Shown piece by piece: positions 8,669-18,460 of a DNA stretch of 64,000 nt. How positions within the stretch are numbered: position 1 is the stretch's first letter; each line of letters begins with the position of its first letter. Source of the stretch: Alphaproteobacteria bacterium (GTDB taxonomy: Bacteria > Pseudomonadota > Alphaproteobacteria > Micavibrionales > Micavibrionaceae). Location: assembly GCA_016794145.1 (NCBI GenBank), contig JAEUKP010000024.1:26162-90161 (forward strand). The letters are read 5' to 3'. The position numbers and the translations under genes are program-made. The notes under the pieces were generated by a model that was given only the letters and a program-made list of their open reading frames with translations, was not told the origin of the DNA and did not search any database.

Positions 8669-9559
8669 ATGAAGTTCGCCGGTATTGCTCTTGTTCTTGT
8701 TTTTACTTTTGGTGGTTTGCTGATCGCGATGCATTTCCATGTCGAGCATTTCATCAATATCGTGATGGTTATCCTTGGCGCCCTTCCTGGGGAATTCACA
8801 ATTATTGGTGGTTGTGCTTTGGCTGCCTTTTTGATTGCAAATCCCCCGCATGTAATCAAGGATACAATGAAGGCGTTTAAGTGCCTGAGCAAGCCCGCAG
8901 CCTACTCAAAAAAAGATTATATGGATCTGCTTGGGATGATGTTTTCTGTTTTCAAACTGGTTAGAACAAAAGGATGGTTGGCGATCGAAGCTCATATTGA
9001 AAATCCTCATGAAAGTGCGATGTTCAATAATTTTCCATCTTTTGCCCATAATCACCATGCGACTGTTTTCCTGTGTGATTATTTACGAATTATCTCTCTT
9101 GGAAACGACAATCCCATGACAATCGAATCCCTGATGGATGAGGAGATCAATACGATCGAGGCTCATTACGGACACCCCGGGCATGCAATGCAAACGGTTG
9201 CTGACGGGGTCCCTGCCCTAGGGATTGTCGCCGCAGTTCTGGGAGTTATTAAAACCATGGCCTCGATTTCGGAGCCACCAGCGGTCCTTGGGGGCATGAT
9301 CGGTGGAGCTTTGGTAGGGACATTTCTTGGGGTCTTTCTGGCCTATGGATTGATTGGACCAATTGCAGGAGCAATGAGCTCACGTGCAGAAACCGAGGTG
9401 ATGTATTACCGCTGTTTAAAGGTTGGTGTACTTGCATTTCTTCAAGGTGCTGCTCCGCAGGTTGCAGTTGAATTTGCTCGAAAATTTCTTCCCCATGATG
9501 TTCAGCCAACCTTCCAAGAATTGGAAGAAAGCCTGAACGCGATCCCTGCCCCGGCATAA
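8669..9559 (+). CDS. motA: Flagellar motor stator protein MotA
   Basis: Proton-channel subunit of the flagellar stator. 296 residues: two hydrophobic segments at the N-terminus, a long cytoplasmic loop (about residues 70-190), then two more spans (PALGIVAAVLGVIKTM and GGALVGTFLGVFLAYGLIGP). The conserved Pro at the start of helix 3 is present. The C-terminal tail is cytoplasmic. Fourteen bases separate it from motB. There is no strong ribosome site before ATG 8669. Confidence 0.95.
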   Translation: MKFAGIALVLVFTFGGLLIAMHFHVEHFINIVMVILGALPGEFTIIGGCALAAFLIANPPHVIKDTMKAFKCLSKPAAYSKKDYMDLLGMMFSVFKLVRTKGWLAIEAHIENPHESAMFNNFPSFAHNHHATVFLCDYLRIISLGNDNPMTIESLMDEEINTIEAHYGHPGHAMQTVADGVPALGIVAAVLGVIKTMASISEPPAVLGGMIGGALVGTFLGVFLAYGLIGPIAGAMSSRAETEVMYYRCLKVGVLAFLQGAAPQVAVEFARKFLPHDVQPTFQELEESLNAIPAPA

Positions 9560-9572
9560 GAAAGGCTACATC

Positions 9573-10553
9573 ATGGCAAAAGGATCCGGAGACGAAAAAG
9601 CGCCAATTATCGTTATCAAAAAAGTTATCAAAGGTGGGGGCGGCCATCATGGCGGCGCCTGGAAAGTTGCTTATGCAGACTTTGTAACGGCTATGATGGC
9701 TTTCTTTTTGTTGATGTGGTTATTAAATGCAACAACCGAGGAACAACGCAAAGGAATTTCAGAGTATTTCGATCCAACCCCGATGGAAGTTTCGAGCAAC
9801 ACAAGCGGTGCCGGTGGTGTCATGGGGGGTCTGACAGTTTCTGAAGTTGGGTCGCGTGCTGCGGATGCTCAGCCAATCGTGCATAATGATGAAACACCAG
9901 ATGACCCGAGTGTTAAAGCAGAAACAAATCTTGATAAAGCGGCAGAAGAACAATTGCGTGCAGAGATTGAAAAACGCGAAGATGTACAATTTGAACAGGT
10001 CAAAGAACAAATTCAAGAAGCGATTGAAAATTCAGAATTAAAAGGTCTTACCAAAAACCTGATCATTGACATGACGCCAGAAGGTTTGCGTATTCAGATT
10101 GTTGATCGGGATGGGGAATCGATGTTCCCGACCGGAAGCGCGGTTCCATACGAGAAAACGGTCACTCTTTTATCGACGGTTGCCGAGATTATAAAAAAAA
10201 TGCCCAATCAAATCTCTGTGCGTGGGCATACAGATTCATCGCCTTACTCAATGGGGGCCAACTATACAAACTGGGAACTATCGGCAGACAGAGCCAACGC
10301 AAGTCGTCGCGTTCTACAAAAAAACGGGATTCATCCAAAGAAATTATCAAACGTCGTTGGGAAAGCCGATACTGAACATTTAAAACCGGATACTCCTCTT
10401 GATCCACAGAACCGGCGGATTAGTATTATTCTGCTACGGGATTCTCTTACAAAGCCGTCCTCTGGGAAGAAGAAAGCAGCCTCAGGAGGAACGGGATCGG
10501 TCCCAGTTGACCCTGGATATAAAAAGACTATGGGGAACGTTCAATTCCCATAA
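9573..10553 (+). CDS. motB: Flagellar motor stator protein MotB
   Basis: Anchors the stator to peptidoglycan. 326 residues. The N-terminal GGGGHHGGAWKVAYADFVTA carries the invariant proton-binding Asp (about residue 36), followed by one membrane span (MMAFFLLMWLL) and a plug-like segment. Next comes a linker rich in Glu and Gln (about 110-165), and an OmpA-like peptidoglycan-binding domain with VRGHTDSSPY and NWELSADRANASRRVL. Directly downstream of motA. Confidence 0.97.
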   Translation: MAKGSGDEKAPIIVIKKVIKGGGGHHGGAWKVAYADFVTAMMAFFLLMWLLNATTEEQRKGISEYFDPTPMEVSSNTSGAGGVMGGLTVSEVGSRAADAQPIVHNDETPDDPSVKAETNLDKAAEEQLRAEIEKREDVQFEQVKEQIQEAIENSELKGLTKNLIIDMTPEGLRIQIVDRDGESMFPTGSAVPYEKTVTLLSTVAEIIKKMPNQISVRGHTDSSPYSMGANYTNWELSADRANASRRVLQKNGIHPKKLSNVVGKADTEHLKPDTPLDPQNRRISIILLRDSLTKPSSGKKKAASGGTGSVPVDPGYKKTMGNVQFP

Positions 10554-11046
10554 AATCAACAAGACTTGAAACCGAGCTATGCGAGGTACAAAATTTGACG
10601 CGGGAAACTCTCGGCTTAATTCGCATAAAAATCCGTCATCCCGTTAGCGTATTCCCGAGGAATGCTTCCACGAACGGGATCCAGAAACGAAATCCACAAG
10701 GTGGCTTACACATGGATTCGAGCCATGTGCGTTTTTTTGCAAAAAACCACCGCTGGAATGAGGTTATCGGATTTTTATTCAAAATCACCATAATGCGCAT
10801 GAAATCGGGAGACGGAGGAGTGAGGGTGCGAATTCCGAGCTAAAATTGAATTATAGTAATTTAAAATACGAATTCGTCATTCTGGCGAAAGCCAGAATCT
10901 GTTCTTGATACAAGCGAGATTGCGGCTTTCGCCGCAATGACGGAAAACTGGAAACGTCTAATTATTATTTTAAGTTACTATATATTTTACTTGAGCTTGA
11001 CTCTATATTGACAAGACAGACAGAAAAAACAGAGATCTGAAAACAC
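10554..11046. other. Gene-free, repeat-bearing spacer after motB
   Basis: About 490 bases with no credible gene. It holds an imperfect inverted element (TCATCCCGTT at 10638-10647, and AACGGGATCC at about 10673-10682), the two-hairpin repeat at 10874-10943, and an AT-rich stretch before the terminator at 11047. The short open frame over 10595-10843 is made largely of repeat sequence. Confidence 0.6.
10874..10943. repeat. Two-hairpin dispersed repeat, copy A
   Basis: Outer ends TCGTCATTC and GAATGACGG-type. The first hairpin is TTCTGGC-GAAA-GCCAGAA, then a spacer of about 20 bases, then a second hairpin TTGCGGC-TTTC-GCCGCAA followed by TGACGG. The same layout appears at 19197-19264. Confidence 0.8.
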
Positions 11047-11070
11047 AAAAGCCCCCGGTTGGGGCTTTTT
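11047..11070. terminator. Rho-independent terminator, usable in both directions
   Basis: Stem AAAAGCCCC / GGGGCTTTT with loop CGGTT and a T-run on the plus strand; the minus strand also ends in TTTTGTGTTTT. No gene immediately precedes it on either strand. Confidence 0.8.
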
Positions 11071-11255
11071 CTTATTCCTTGTACAGACAGCCTGAACTTC
11101 CTGTATCAACTCGCTGGGGCGATGAGCCACCATCCGGTTTGCCTGTGTGCGCCGCTTATTTCTGAAACGTGGCCACAGATCTTATGTGCGTACGCTACCT
11201 TATTTTTTTATCCGTCTGCAAGAAAAATAAAGCATTCCCCCTGCGCATTTATTTT
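11071..11255. other. Gene-free region with a GC-richer patch, possible small RNA
   Basis: A patch at about 11100-11200 is GC-richer than the AT-rich sequence around it and has no credible gene. A weak hairpin, TTGTACAG / CTGTA(T)CAA, lies at about 11080-11109. If read on the minus strand it would run into the terminator at 11047-11070. I do not recognise a known RNA family. Confidence 0.25.
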
Positions 11256-11285
11256 TTGACATATTAAAATACGCCATGCTATGAA
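11256..11285 (+). promoter_or_regulatory. Predicted promoter of the alpha-CTD-like gene
   Basis: Perfect TTGACA (11256-11261), an 18-base spacer and TATGAA (11280-11285), about 30 bases before ATG 11315. A CGGAG ribosome site follows. Confidence 0.55.
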
Positions 11286-11314
11286 AAGGCGACTTCAAAA
11301 ATACGGAGAATATT

Positions 11315-12067
11315 ATGTTAAAAATGCCTTTGGATGTCTTACGTGGCGACGCAAATTTACTGGATCCCGCAGTATTGGACACAGTTTTAGAAAGCTGTGA
11401 TACTAGAACCCAAAATCACTTAGGGATAGATATTTTCTGCCTTGGTATCTTGCTCCTCTACCCAGAAAAAGAGCTGTTAAAACTGCCTAACTTTGGGCGC
11501 AAATCTTTAGCAGGACTACGCGCGGCCGTTGAGAGCCATGGGTATAAAATGGAGCAAGGGGTCGCATTATTTCCAGCCTACCAAACTTTCTTAAAGGATT
11601 CTGGCATCTCGGAGACTATGCCATCAGCAGTTAGATTAGCAGATCAAACTCATGAAGCGATTCGGACACATGTGGCGGAACTTTATGGTATTGACACGGA
11701 GACCTCGCCCTCTGAAGAAATTTCCTTGGATATTTCTTTGCCTTGCTGGACTTTGGAAACGGTTGGCGAGACTCCATTATCGAATACCCTTACAGGACTT
11801 TGTCAGAAAGCCTTTGAAGCCGCCGTGTTATCCCGCCTAAACCCGTCCGAAAACACGCCCTCCATAACGTCAGATGAAGGCTATCACCCAACCGAGGGTT
11901 ACCAAATATCGATTCGCGTTCCAATCACTCTGTGCGATTCATGGAAAAGCGCCTTCAAAACGTCCTTCCTCAACCAAGTTGCGCAGGAATTATCGGTTGA
12001 TGCTACGTTGCGGTTCCAAGCTCTTGAAGAAATTACCAAAAAAATCGCGGCCGCTTTTGCTCCATAG
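11315..12067 (+). CDS. Stand-alone RNA polymerase alpha C-terminal-domain-like protein
   Basis: 250 residues. Residues about 35-80 read like the alpha-subunit CTD of RNA polymerase: a short helix with GIDIFCLGILLL, then EKELLKLPNFGRKSLAGL and RAAVESHGYKM, matching the helix-hairpin-helix core (E-L-L-K-x-P-N-x-G-x-K-S-L) by which alpha binds UP-element DNA and regulators. There is no alpha N-terminal assembly domain; the remaining 170 residues are unrecognised. It could be a DNA-binding regulator that borrows the alpha-CTD fold, or a protein mimicking alpha. It has its own promoter and a weak terminator after it, so it is probably a single-gene transcript. Confidence 0.65.
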   Translation: MLKMPLDVLRGDANLLDPAVLDTVLESCDTRTQNHLGIDIFCLGILLLYPEKELLKLPNFGRKSLAGLRAAVESHGYKMEQGVALFPAYQTFLKDSGISETMPSAVRLADQTHEAIRTHVAELYGIDTETSPSEEISLDISLPCWTLETVGETPLSNTLTGLCQKAFEAAVLSRLNPSENTPSITSDEGYHPTEGYQISIRVPITLCDSWKSAFKTSFLNQVAQELSVDATLRFQALEEITKKIAAAFAP

Positions 12068-12088
12068 CGCCAAGTGTACAGGACAGGG

Positions 12089-12111
12089 AAATCCACGGAG
12101 CAAGTGGATTT
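12089..12111 (+). terminator. Predicted weak terminator after the alpha-CTD-like gene
   Basis: Stem AAATCCAC / GTGGATTT with a 7-base loop, followed by TTCTCTT, which is a poor T-run. Confidence 0.45.
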
Positions 12112-12186
12112 TCTCTTGGCTTTCCGCACAAGATGTTTTAGGGTACGGCCCATCAGATTATATATAATAACCGATGGAACCTTGCC

Positions 12187-12876
12187 ATGAAATCAGCCAT
12201 TATTCTCTTCCCAGGAACCAACCGCGAAAAAGATATGGAGATGGCCCTGACCCATGTGACGGGTCGTGCGCCGGACATCGTCTGGCACAAGGAATCCACC
12301 TTGCCCGAGTGCGATTTGATGGTCTTGCCGGGGGGGTTTTCCTATGGCGATTATTTGCGCTGTGGGGCCATGGCCGCCCATTCGCCGATCATGAAAGAAG
12401 TCATTGCCCGCGCCCAGAAAGGCGTCCGTCTGTTGGCTGTATGCAACGGATTCCAGATGTTGGTCGAAACCGGATTGGTTCCCGGAGCTTTGCTGCATAA
12501 CCGTTCGGTCAAATTTATCTGCAAACAAGTGCATCTGCGCGTTGAAAACACCACCACCGACTTTACCAATGCCTTTTCCAGACATCAGGTCATTCAGGTT
12601 CCTGTCGCGCATGGCGAAGGCAATTATTTTATTGATGCTAATGGCCTGAAAGCTCTGGAAGACAATGACCAGATCGCATTCCGCTATTGCGACGCGACAG
12701 GGGCGATCACGGAAGCCGCCAATCCAAACGGAGCCGTTGCCAATATTGCCGGTGTCTTTAATACCACCAAAACCATTATGGGGATGATGCCTCACCCTGA
12801 AAATGCCGTTGTTCCGCATGTAAACGGCCACCAAGGCACCGCCCTGTTCCAATCCTTGGTCGAGGCATTGGGGTAA
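12187..12876 (+). CDS. purQ: Phosphoribosylformylglycinamidine synthase, glutaminase subunit PurQ
   Basis: Supplies ammonia to the FGAM synthase complex (PurL-PurQ-PurS) in purine synthesis. 229 residues, class-I glutamine amidotransferase fold: LFPGTNREKDM at the N-terminus, VLPGGFSYGDYLRCGA (oxyanion region), the nucleophile in LAVCNGFQMLVE, and the closing MMPHPENAV with the catalytic His and Glu. purL, its partner, is 2 kb downstream with four genes' worth of sequence between. No purS is visible next to it. Confidence 0.97.
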   Translation: MKSAIILFPGTNREKDMEMALTHVTGRAPDIVWHKESTLPECDLMVLPGGFSYGDYLRCGAMAAHSPIMKEVIARAQKGVRLLAVCNGFQMLVETGLVPGALLHNRSVKFICKQVHLRVENTTTDFTNAFSRHQVIQVPVAHGEGNYFIDANGLKALEDNDQIAFRYCDATGAITEAANPNGAVANIAGVFNTTKTIMGMMPHPENAVVPHVNGHQGTALFQSLVEALG

Positions 12877-12900
12877 CCCGTCGTTAAGAGACAAAAACAT

Positions 12901-13383
12901 ATGGCGTCCTCCTTTTCCCTGACATCTCTAACATCTCTGACCCAAGGCGATCGCCTGATTTACATCGCGCCCATTCTGGTGGCGACCTCGCTCCTGGATA
13001 TTTTTGATGCTGCTCCAGCAGCCCACCAATTCGGCCAGTTCGAGATTCTGGGAAGTTTTCTGGTCATTGGATATTATCTGTGGAACCAGATTGCCGAGAC
13101 CTATCCACACGAAAAAATCTGGAGAAAACGGATCGAAACCATTATCTGCGGCGTCATCGGTGTATTTTCGGCGTTGCTGTTATTGGCTCCGCTCCTGACA
13201 TGGCAATATGTCGCCCTGCATTTTCACGGCGACCGGACGCGGCTGTTTAAGCCTGTTATGATTGCGATCCTGACCTTGTGGGTCGGAACAGGGATCTTTT
13301 TCTATAGCGCGATCCGCATCAGCATGGATCGTGCGGCCGCCACACAATCGTCTCTTCCACCACAGCAAGGACCAACCCAATGA
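12901..13383 (+). CDS. Unrecognised small membrane protein
   Basis: 160 residues with about four hydrophobic segments (roughly 18-35, 48-62, 80-102 and 118-136). A charged loop follows the second, and the tail is Ala/Gln/Pro-rich and polar. No family recognised. GC-rich codon use matches purQ. Its stop overlaps the next start as ATGA (13380-13383), so it is probably co-expressed with the acetyltransferase. Confidence 0.7.
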   Translation: MASSFSLTSLTSLTQGDRLIYIAPILVATSLLDIFDAAPAAHQFGQFEILGSFLVIGYYLWNQIAETYPHEKIWRKRIETIICGVIGVFSALLLLAPLLTWQYVALHFHGDRTRLFKPVMIAILTLWVGTGIFFYSAIRISMDRAAATQSSLPPQQGPTQ

Positions 13384-13856
13384 CCGAAATTTCTCCCCCA
13401 CGTTTTGAATTATACGACGTCACCAGCGAAGACGAATTCGCCGATGTGTTTCCCGTATTAAAACAACTGGCAGTCATGGAATCTCCGGAAACAGCCGATT
13501 CCCTCACTCTTGCCAAATCCTGGGCGCAATACGAGAAAGCACAAGCCCATGACTACACGCTGTATATGGCCAAAACGACAACCGAAGTCATCGGTGTTGT
13601 CGGATTGCGGATATGCGAAGACCCGTTGAACACCGGCAAGCCATGGGGGCTGATTAACAATCTGGTTGTCGAAGAAGATTATCGGGGATTGGGCATCGGC
13701 ACAGATATTCTGGACCGCGTTGAAATGGTTGCCAAGAAAAAGAAATGTGAAACTGTGGCTTTGTGGTCGTTAACATCCAACAAGAAAAACAAAAGTTTTT
13801 ATGAAACCGCCGGATACTCTGCGACCTCCCATTTTATGATCAAGGATATTTCGTAA
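13380..13856 (+). CDS. GNAT-family N-acetyltransferase
   Basis: 158 residues. The acetyl-CoA-binding motif A is clear: NNLVVEEDYRGLGIGTDIL (R-x-x-G-I-G type), followed by the motif-B region ALWSLTSNKKNKSFYETAGY typical of the fold. The substrate cannot be inferred. The start overlaps the upstream membrane protein stop by four bases. Confidence 0.88.
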   Translation: MTEISPPRFELYDVTSEDEFADVFPVLKQLAVMESPETADSLTLAKSWAQYEKAQAHDYTLYMAKTTTEVIGVVGLRICEDPLNTGKPWGLINNLVVEEDYRGLGIGTDILDRVEMVAKKKKCETVALWSLTSNKKNKSFYETAGYSATSHFMIKDIS

Positions 13857-13903
13857 CGTGCATCATTGTCTCACCACAGAGAACACAGAGTGAGGAATAT
13901 TCG

Positions 13904-14833
13904 ATGAAAATTCTCCTCATTGGAGGGACATCACTCATTGGCCCTCATGTTATTCATGAGCTCTATAGCAGCATTCCGTCTGTAAAAATTATCACTCTGA
14001 CACGATCAGGAAGGAATTACTTTTGTGAAACCCCTTATTCCGGTGATCGTAATGATGAAAGCGAACTTGAGAGAATTTTAAGAGATGAAGATCCGGATAT
14101 TCTGATTGATATGATTGCCTTCACAAAGGAAAGTGCAGATCTAACAGAGAGAATTATCTATAAAATAAACCCCAAGCTTCCTGTTATTGTTATTTCCAGC
14201 ATAGATGTATACGCGGCCTATGCAAAAATTCATGGAACAGAAAGTATTGGGTATCAAGATTGCCCATTGAAGGAAACCGACAAACTACGAACCCTACCAG
14301 GAGTAGAAGGTTTGTTATATGACAAATTGGGCGTTGAAAAGTCCTATACAAACAGATTGCCAAACGTAACGGTTCTTAGGCTTCCTGCTATTTACGGATG
14401 GCCGGATACTACACGGGTAGACACATATCTTGACCAAATGTTGGATGGCCAATCACAGATCGTCTTATCGAAAGAACGCGCAGAATGGAAGTTTTCCAGA
14501 TGCCTTCATAAAAATGCAGCTCATGCAATTGTAACAGTTGTAAAATCATCCCGAAAAGGCGTGGATGTATATAATGTTGCTGAGGAAATCACCTATAATG
14601 ATCTGGATTGGTGTACAAAAATATCAAAAATTTGTGGTTGGAACGGTGAAATTGTTATATCTAAAGACACTGATGAAAATGTGGATTTTAAACAAAACTT
14701 CTACGTTTCCAGCGAAAAGATTAGAAGAGAATTAGGCTATAAAGAAAAATATTCCCCAGATGAAGGGCTTTTTGAAACCATTCGATTTCATGCCTACCTG
14801 AGACAAAAAAGAGAATACAAAAAATATTATTAA
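13904..14833 (+). CDS. NAD(P)-dependent epimerase/dehydratase-like protein (extended SDR)
   Basis: 309 residues. Rossmann start [16 protein letters not shown] (the G-x-x-x-x-x-G variant of the nucleotide-binding loop), [10 protein letters not shown] at the place of the SDR active-site Ser strand, and [12 protein letters not shown], which fits the R-x-P-x-x-Y-G motif of extended SDRs. The catalytic Y-x-x-x-K is not in its classic form; YDKLGVEKS is the nearest, so activity is uncertain. The gene is much more AT-rich than purQ, the GNAT gene and purL on either side, which suggests later insertion between the pur genes. Substrate unknown. Confidence 0.8.
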   Translation: MKILLIGGTSLIGPHVIHELYSSIPSVKIITLTRSGRNYFCETPYSGDRNDESELERILRDEDPDILIDMIAFTKESADLTERIIYKINPKLPVIVISSIDVYAAYAKIHGTESIGYQDCPLKETDKLRTLPGVEGLLYDKLGVEKSYTNRLPNVTVLRLPAIYGWPDTTRVDTYLDQMLDGQSQIVLSKERAEWKFSRCLHKNAAHAIVTVVKSSRKGVDVYNVAEEITYNDLDWCTKISKICGWNGEIVISKDTDENVDFKQNFYVSSEKIRRELGYKEKYSPDEGLFETIRFHAYLRQKREYKKYY

Positions 14834-14846
14834 AAGGAACCGAAAC

Positions 14847-17102
14847 ATGACCGTCCAAATTGCCGCCAAACAAAAACCTGTTGTTCAGGAACCCGCCATT
14901 ACCGCCGATCTGGCCAAATCTTTCGGGATGACAGCGGATGAATTCCAATTGGTTCACGATATTCTGGGACGCGCCCCCACCTATACCGAACTGGGTGTGT
15001 TTTCGGTGATGTGGTCGGAGCATTGTTCGTATAAATCATCGCGCATTCACCTGAAAAAATTACCCACCACCGGCGCCTGTGTCATTCAGGGCCCGGGCGA
15101 AGGCGCTGGCGTTATTGATATCGGGGATAACCAGGCCGCTCTGTTCAAAATGGAATCGCATAACCACCCCTCCTTTATCGAACCCTACCAAGGGGCTGCA
15201 ACAGGGGTTGGCGGGATTATGCGGGACGTATTCACCATGGGCGGTCGCCCGATCGCCAATTTGAATGCCTTGCGTTTCGGGGACCCATCGCATCCCAAAA
15301 CACGGTCTTTGGTCAAGGGTGTGGTCGCGGGGATTTCGGGATACGGCAATTGTACCGGTGTTCCGACTGTGGGCGGCGAAACCAACTTTCACACATCCTA
15401 TAACGGCAATATTCTGGTCAACGCCATGACAGTTGGTCTGGCCGATCAGGATAATATTTACTATGCACGGGGGGCTGGTGTCGGCCAACCGATTGTCTAT
15501 GTCGGATCGAAAACCGGCCGCGACGGGATTCACGGGGCAACCATGGCCTCCGCCGAATTCGGCGATGGCAACGAAGACAACCGGCCAACTGTTCAGGTCG
15601 GAGACCCATTCACCGAAAAATTATTGATCGAAGCCTGTCTGGAATTGATGCAATCGGATGCGATTATTTCGATTCAGGATATGGGAGCCGCAGGTTTAAC
15701 GTCCTCGTCCGTCGAAATTGCCTCGAAAGGGGATATCGGCGTTGTGCTGACTCTGGATGACGTGCCCCAGCGCGAACACGGCATGGTGCCATATGAGATT
15801 ATGTTGTCGGAATCGCAGGAACGTATGTTGATGATCCTGAAACCCGGATCCGAAGACACAGCCCGTGCGATTATCGAGAAATGGGATCTGGATTTTGCGG
15901 TGATCGGATACACCACCGATGACAAACGTCTGAAACTTTATATGTACGGCGAGTGCTGGTGCGATATTCCGGTGCCTCCACTGGTCGATCAATCTCCGCT
16001 CTATGACCGTCCGTCTGTGCCTCCGGTTCTGCCAGCCGCGATTGATAACACCGCTTATCCATTGCCGGATCACTCGGTGCTTGCCGCCTTGCGTACAGTA
16101 ATCGCCTGTCCGGATATCGCGTCCAAACGCTGGATCTGGGAACAATACGATTCTCTGGTGATGGGAGAGACGATTTTCTCGCCCGGCATTGCCAATACAC
16201 AAGCCCTGAAATCAGGCGATGCCGCACTGGTCAAGGTTCCGAACAAAGACAAAGCTCTGGCGATGTCGTCGGATGTGACCCCCCGCTATGTGCACGCCGA
16301 TCCTTACGAAGGCGGAAAGCAGGCCGTGGCCGAGTCATGGCGCAATATTACGGCGACCGGTGCGACACCGCTGGCTGTGACCAATAACCTGAACTTTGGC
16401 AATCCGGAAAAACCGGAAATTATGGGCCAATTTGTTGCGACTCTCAACGGCATGGGCGATGCGTGCCGTGCGCTCGACTATCCCATCGTCTCGGGCAACG
16501 TCTCGCTCTACAATGAAACCTCGGGGCAGGCCATTCAACCCACCCCGACCATCGGCGGCGTCGGTTTGATTGCCGATTATAAACAGGCTGTGGGATTGGG
16601 CTTTGTCCGTGCCAACGAGACCATTCTGGTGATTGGCACAACATCAGGGCATCTGGGGCAATCGCTCTATCTGCGCGAAGTCCACGGGATGGAGACCGGA
16701 CGGGCTCCGGTGGTGGATCTGGCCGCAGAAAAAGCCAATGGACAGTTTGTGCGCAGTGAAATTCTGGCCGGACATATCTCGGCCTGCCATGATGTCAGCG
16801 ATGGAGGCTTGTTGGTGGCGATTGCCGAAATGGCGATGGCCGGACAAATGGGCGCTACACTGGATGCGGTTAGTGAGAATCCTGCCGCCTTCTGGTTCGG
16901 CGAAGATCAGGCCCGCTATGTGGTGACCACCGCCCATCCGGAAGCCCTTCTCTCTGCTGCACAAATCGGAGGCGTTCCGGTGCAAAAAATCGGTGTGACC
17001 GGTGGATCCGATCTGACCATCGCGTCCGAGTCCATCAGCATCGCCGATTTAACCCAGCGCAATGAATCGTGGTTACCGGATTATATGTCTGGAACACTTT
17101 AA
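14847..17102 (+). CDS. purL: Phosphoribosylformylglycinamidine synthase subunit PurL
   Basis: ATP-dependent synthetase subunit of FGAM synthase. 751 residues, the small PurL form that needs separate PurQ and PurS. Family blocks include [74 protein letters not shown] and the second-half [23 protein letters not shown] lies before ATG 14847, 13 bases after the epimerase-like gene. Confidence 0.98.
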   Translation: MTVQIAAKQKPVVQEPAITADLAKSFGMTADEFQLVHDILGRAPTYTELGVFSVMWSEHCSYKSSRIHLKKLPTTGACVIQGPGEGAGVIDIGDNQAALFKMESHNHPSFIEPYQGAATGVGGIMRDVFTMGGRPIANLNALRFGDPSHPKTRSLVKGVVAGISGYGNCTGVPTVGGETNFHTSYNGNILVNAMTVGLADQDNIYYARGAGVGQPIVYVGSKTGRDGIHGATMASAEFGDGNEDNRPTVQVGDPFTEKLLIEACLELMQSDAIISIQDMGAAGLTSSSVEIASKGDIGVVLTLDDVPQREHGMVPYEIMLSESQERMLMILKPGSEDTARAIIEKWDLDFAVIGYTTDDKRLKLYMYGECWCDIPVPPLVDQSPLYDRPSVPPVLPAAIDNTAYPLPDHSVLAALRTVIACPDIASKRWIWEQYDSLVMGETIFSPGIANTQALKSGDAALVKVPNKDKALAMSSDVTPRYVHADPYEGGKQAVAESWRNITATGATPLAVTNNLNFGNPEKPEIMGQFVATLNGMGDACRALDYPIVSGNVSLYNETSGQAIQPTPTIGGVGLIADYKQAVGLGFVRANETILVIGTTSGHLGQSLYLREVHGMETGRAPVVDLAAEKANGQFVRSEILAGHISACHDVSDGGLLVAIAEMAMAGQMGATLDAVSENPAAFWFGEDQARYVVTTAHPEALLSAAQIGGVPVQKIGVTGGSDLTIASESISIADLTQRNESWLPDYMSGTL

Positions 17103-17141
17103 TTGCCATACCAGCAAAAGATCTAGAGGGTCTAATAAAGA

Positions 17142-18398
17142 TTAGAGCGCTAAATTAAAGTTAGGAAACGCCGGCCCATTTTTATGTCCATTTTCATCTG
17201 GAATTTCTAATTTCCATGCGCCTTCATCTTGACCAGATTTTAATCCACCAGCATGAAGAACATAACAGCCAGGATTAACTTCCGTGATTTGCCTTAAAAA
17301 CGCCTCCGCTATTTTATCAAGAGACATTCCCTTAAACCGGTCCAAAATAGTCTGAGGAATCAACCCTAAGACGGCGCTACGATTGAATTGAAACCAAAGT
17401 TGCACTTTAAATTCCACCTGAGGTTTAAAATGAAAAGCAGGCGGTTCTTGACAACTATCTCTAACGCCTCCTGCAGAAAATAAAAAATCACCGATTCCAT
17501 AAGGTTCACAAATAACCAAAACATCATCAAAAGCGCGCTTAAATGCATCCCTTACGGTCCCTGGAAACATAACCATGTTTCTATCAAAACGTTTATATCC
17601 CATTCGCTCTAATTTATCCCAAATCAGTGCTCTTTTCTTACCTGGCCTGTTGCCTTGTTCGATCTGCCCCAGCCTTTCATCGCATTCCCCGTAGTCATTG
17701 TAGTAAAGGCGAGCAGCATGCAGCGCAAAATTCTCTGATGTTCTATCTTTCAGGACTGCAAGTATTCCTCTTGCCATATCAGCACATGGAGATTCTTCTG
17801 CCTGACTTGACGCCTCTCTTTTTCCTCTTATAAAATCCAAAATCGTAAGAGAATAAAGAATATCGAACAATTCTACGTCTCTAATCTCTAGCCCATCTTC
17901 TAATCTCTGCAAAAGCGATTCCTTCCATGCCTTAATCCATTCATCTCCGGGATAAACATTAAGCCCGGCAATGTTATGCAGCATATAGCGGAAATCCTTG
18001 AAAGAAGGCGTGGGTAAGGCAGTATACAAATTATTTGCGAACAATTTTTCCTGAATTGCCGCTGAAGGTTGTACATTTGTAATATGATAAGCCTTTATCA
18101 GTAAAATAACATGATCAATAGACGGTGAATCATTTTGCATTTTTTTCAATAAAGATTCCTCAAATAGACGAATTTGAGACAGAAGATATAATTTAGCATC
18201 AAAAAGATCTTTTGCGGAGCTAAAGAGATGCGGAAGATCTCCCTTTCTCAAAAACAATCGTCCAGCAGATAAAAGAAGGAAGGCTTGACTCTTGAAACCT
18301 GTAGCCGCTTGATATGATTCACCCCACTCCCGCTGAAAATCATCAGCAGAAATCTTTCTTGAAGGACCTTCAGCAAAAGCATCAAAAAAATCTGACAT
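17142..18398 (-). CDS. Unrecognised 418-residue protein
   Basis: No family recognised. It is predicted largely helical, without signal peptide or membrane span. The central part has many Leu-rich helices; the C-terminal third is more beta-like, with paired segments such as FHFKPQVEFKVQLWFQFNR and ending in NFNLAL. AT-rich compared with purL and pnp. It converges on purL with 39 bases between and is followed upstream (on its own strand) by another orphan gene, so the two may form an acquired pair. Confidence 0.6.
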   Translation of the reverse strand: MSDFFDAFAEGPSRKISADDFQREWGESYQAATGFKSQAFLLLSAGRLFLRKGDLPHLFSSAKDLFDAKLYLLSQIRLFEESLLKKMQNDSPSIDHVILLIKAYHITNVQPSAAIQEKLFANNLYTALPTPSFKDFRYMLHNIAGLNVYPGDEWIKAWKESLLQRLEDGLEIRDVELFDILYSLTILDFIRGKREASSQAEESPCADMARGILAVLKDRTSENFALHAARLYYNDYGECDERLGQIEQGNRPGKKRALIWDKLERMGYKRFDRNMVMFPGTVRDAFKRAFDDVLVICEPYGIGDFLFSAGGVRDSCQEPPAFHFKPQVEFKVQLWFQFNRSAVLGLIPQTILDRFKGMSLDKIAEAFLRQITEVNPGCYVLHAGGLKSGQDEGAWKLEIPDENGHKNGPAFPNFNLAL

Positions 18399-18460
18399 GA
18401 CAACAAACCCACTTCTTTATTTTTAATAAGCCGGAGCCTATAGCAAACTTTAAACTTATG

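Noticed and set aside
10595..10843. An 82-residue open frame
   Set aside because: It runs through a repeat element (CGTCATCCCGTT...AACGGGATCC) and starts without a ribosome site; probably chance coding in repeat DNA.
12193..12900. A 235-residue open frame on the minus strand
   Set aside because: Antisense to purQ; its composition mirrors the purQ codons and there is no ribosome site or motif.
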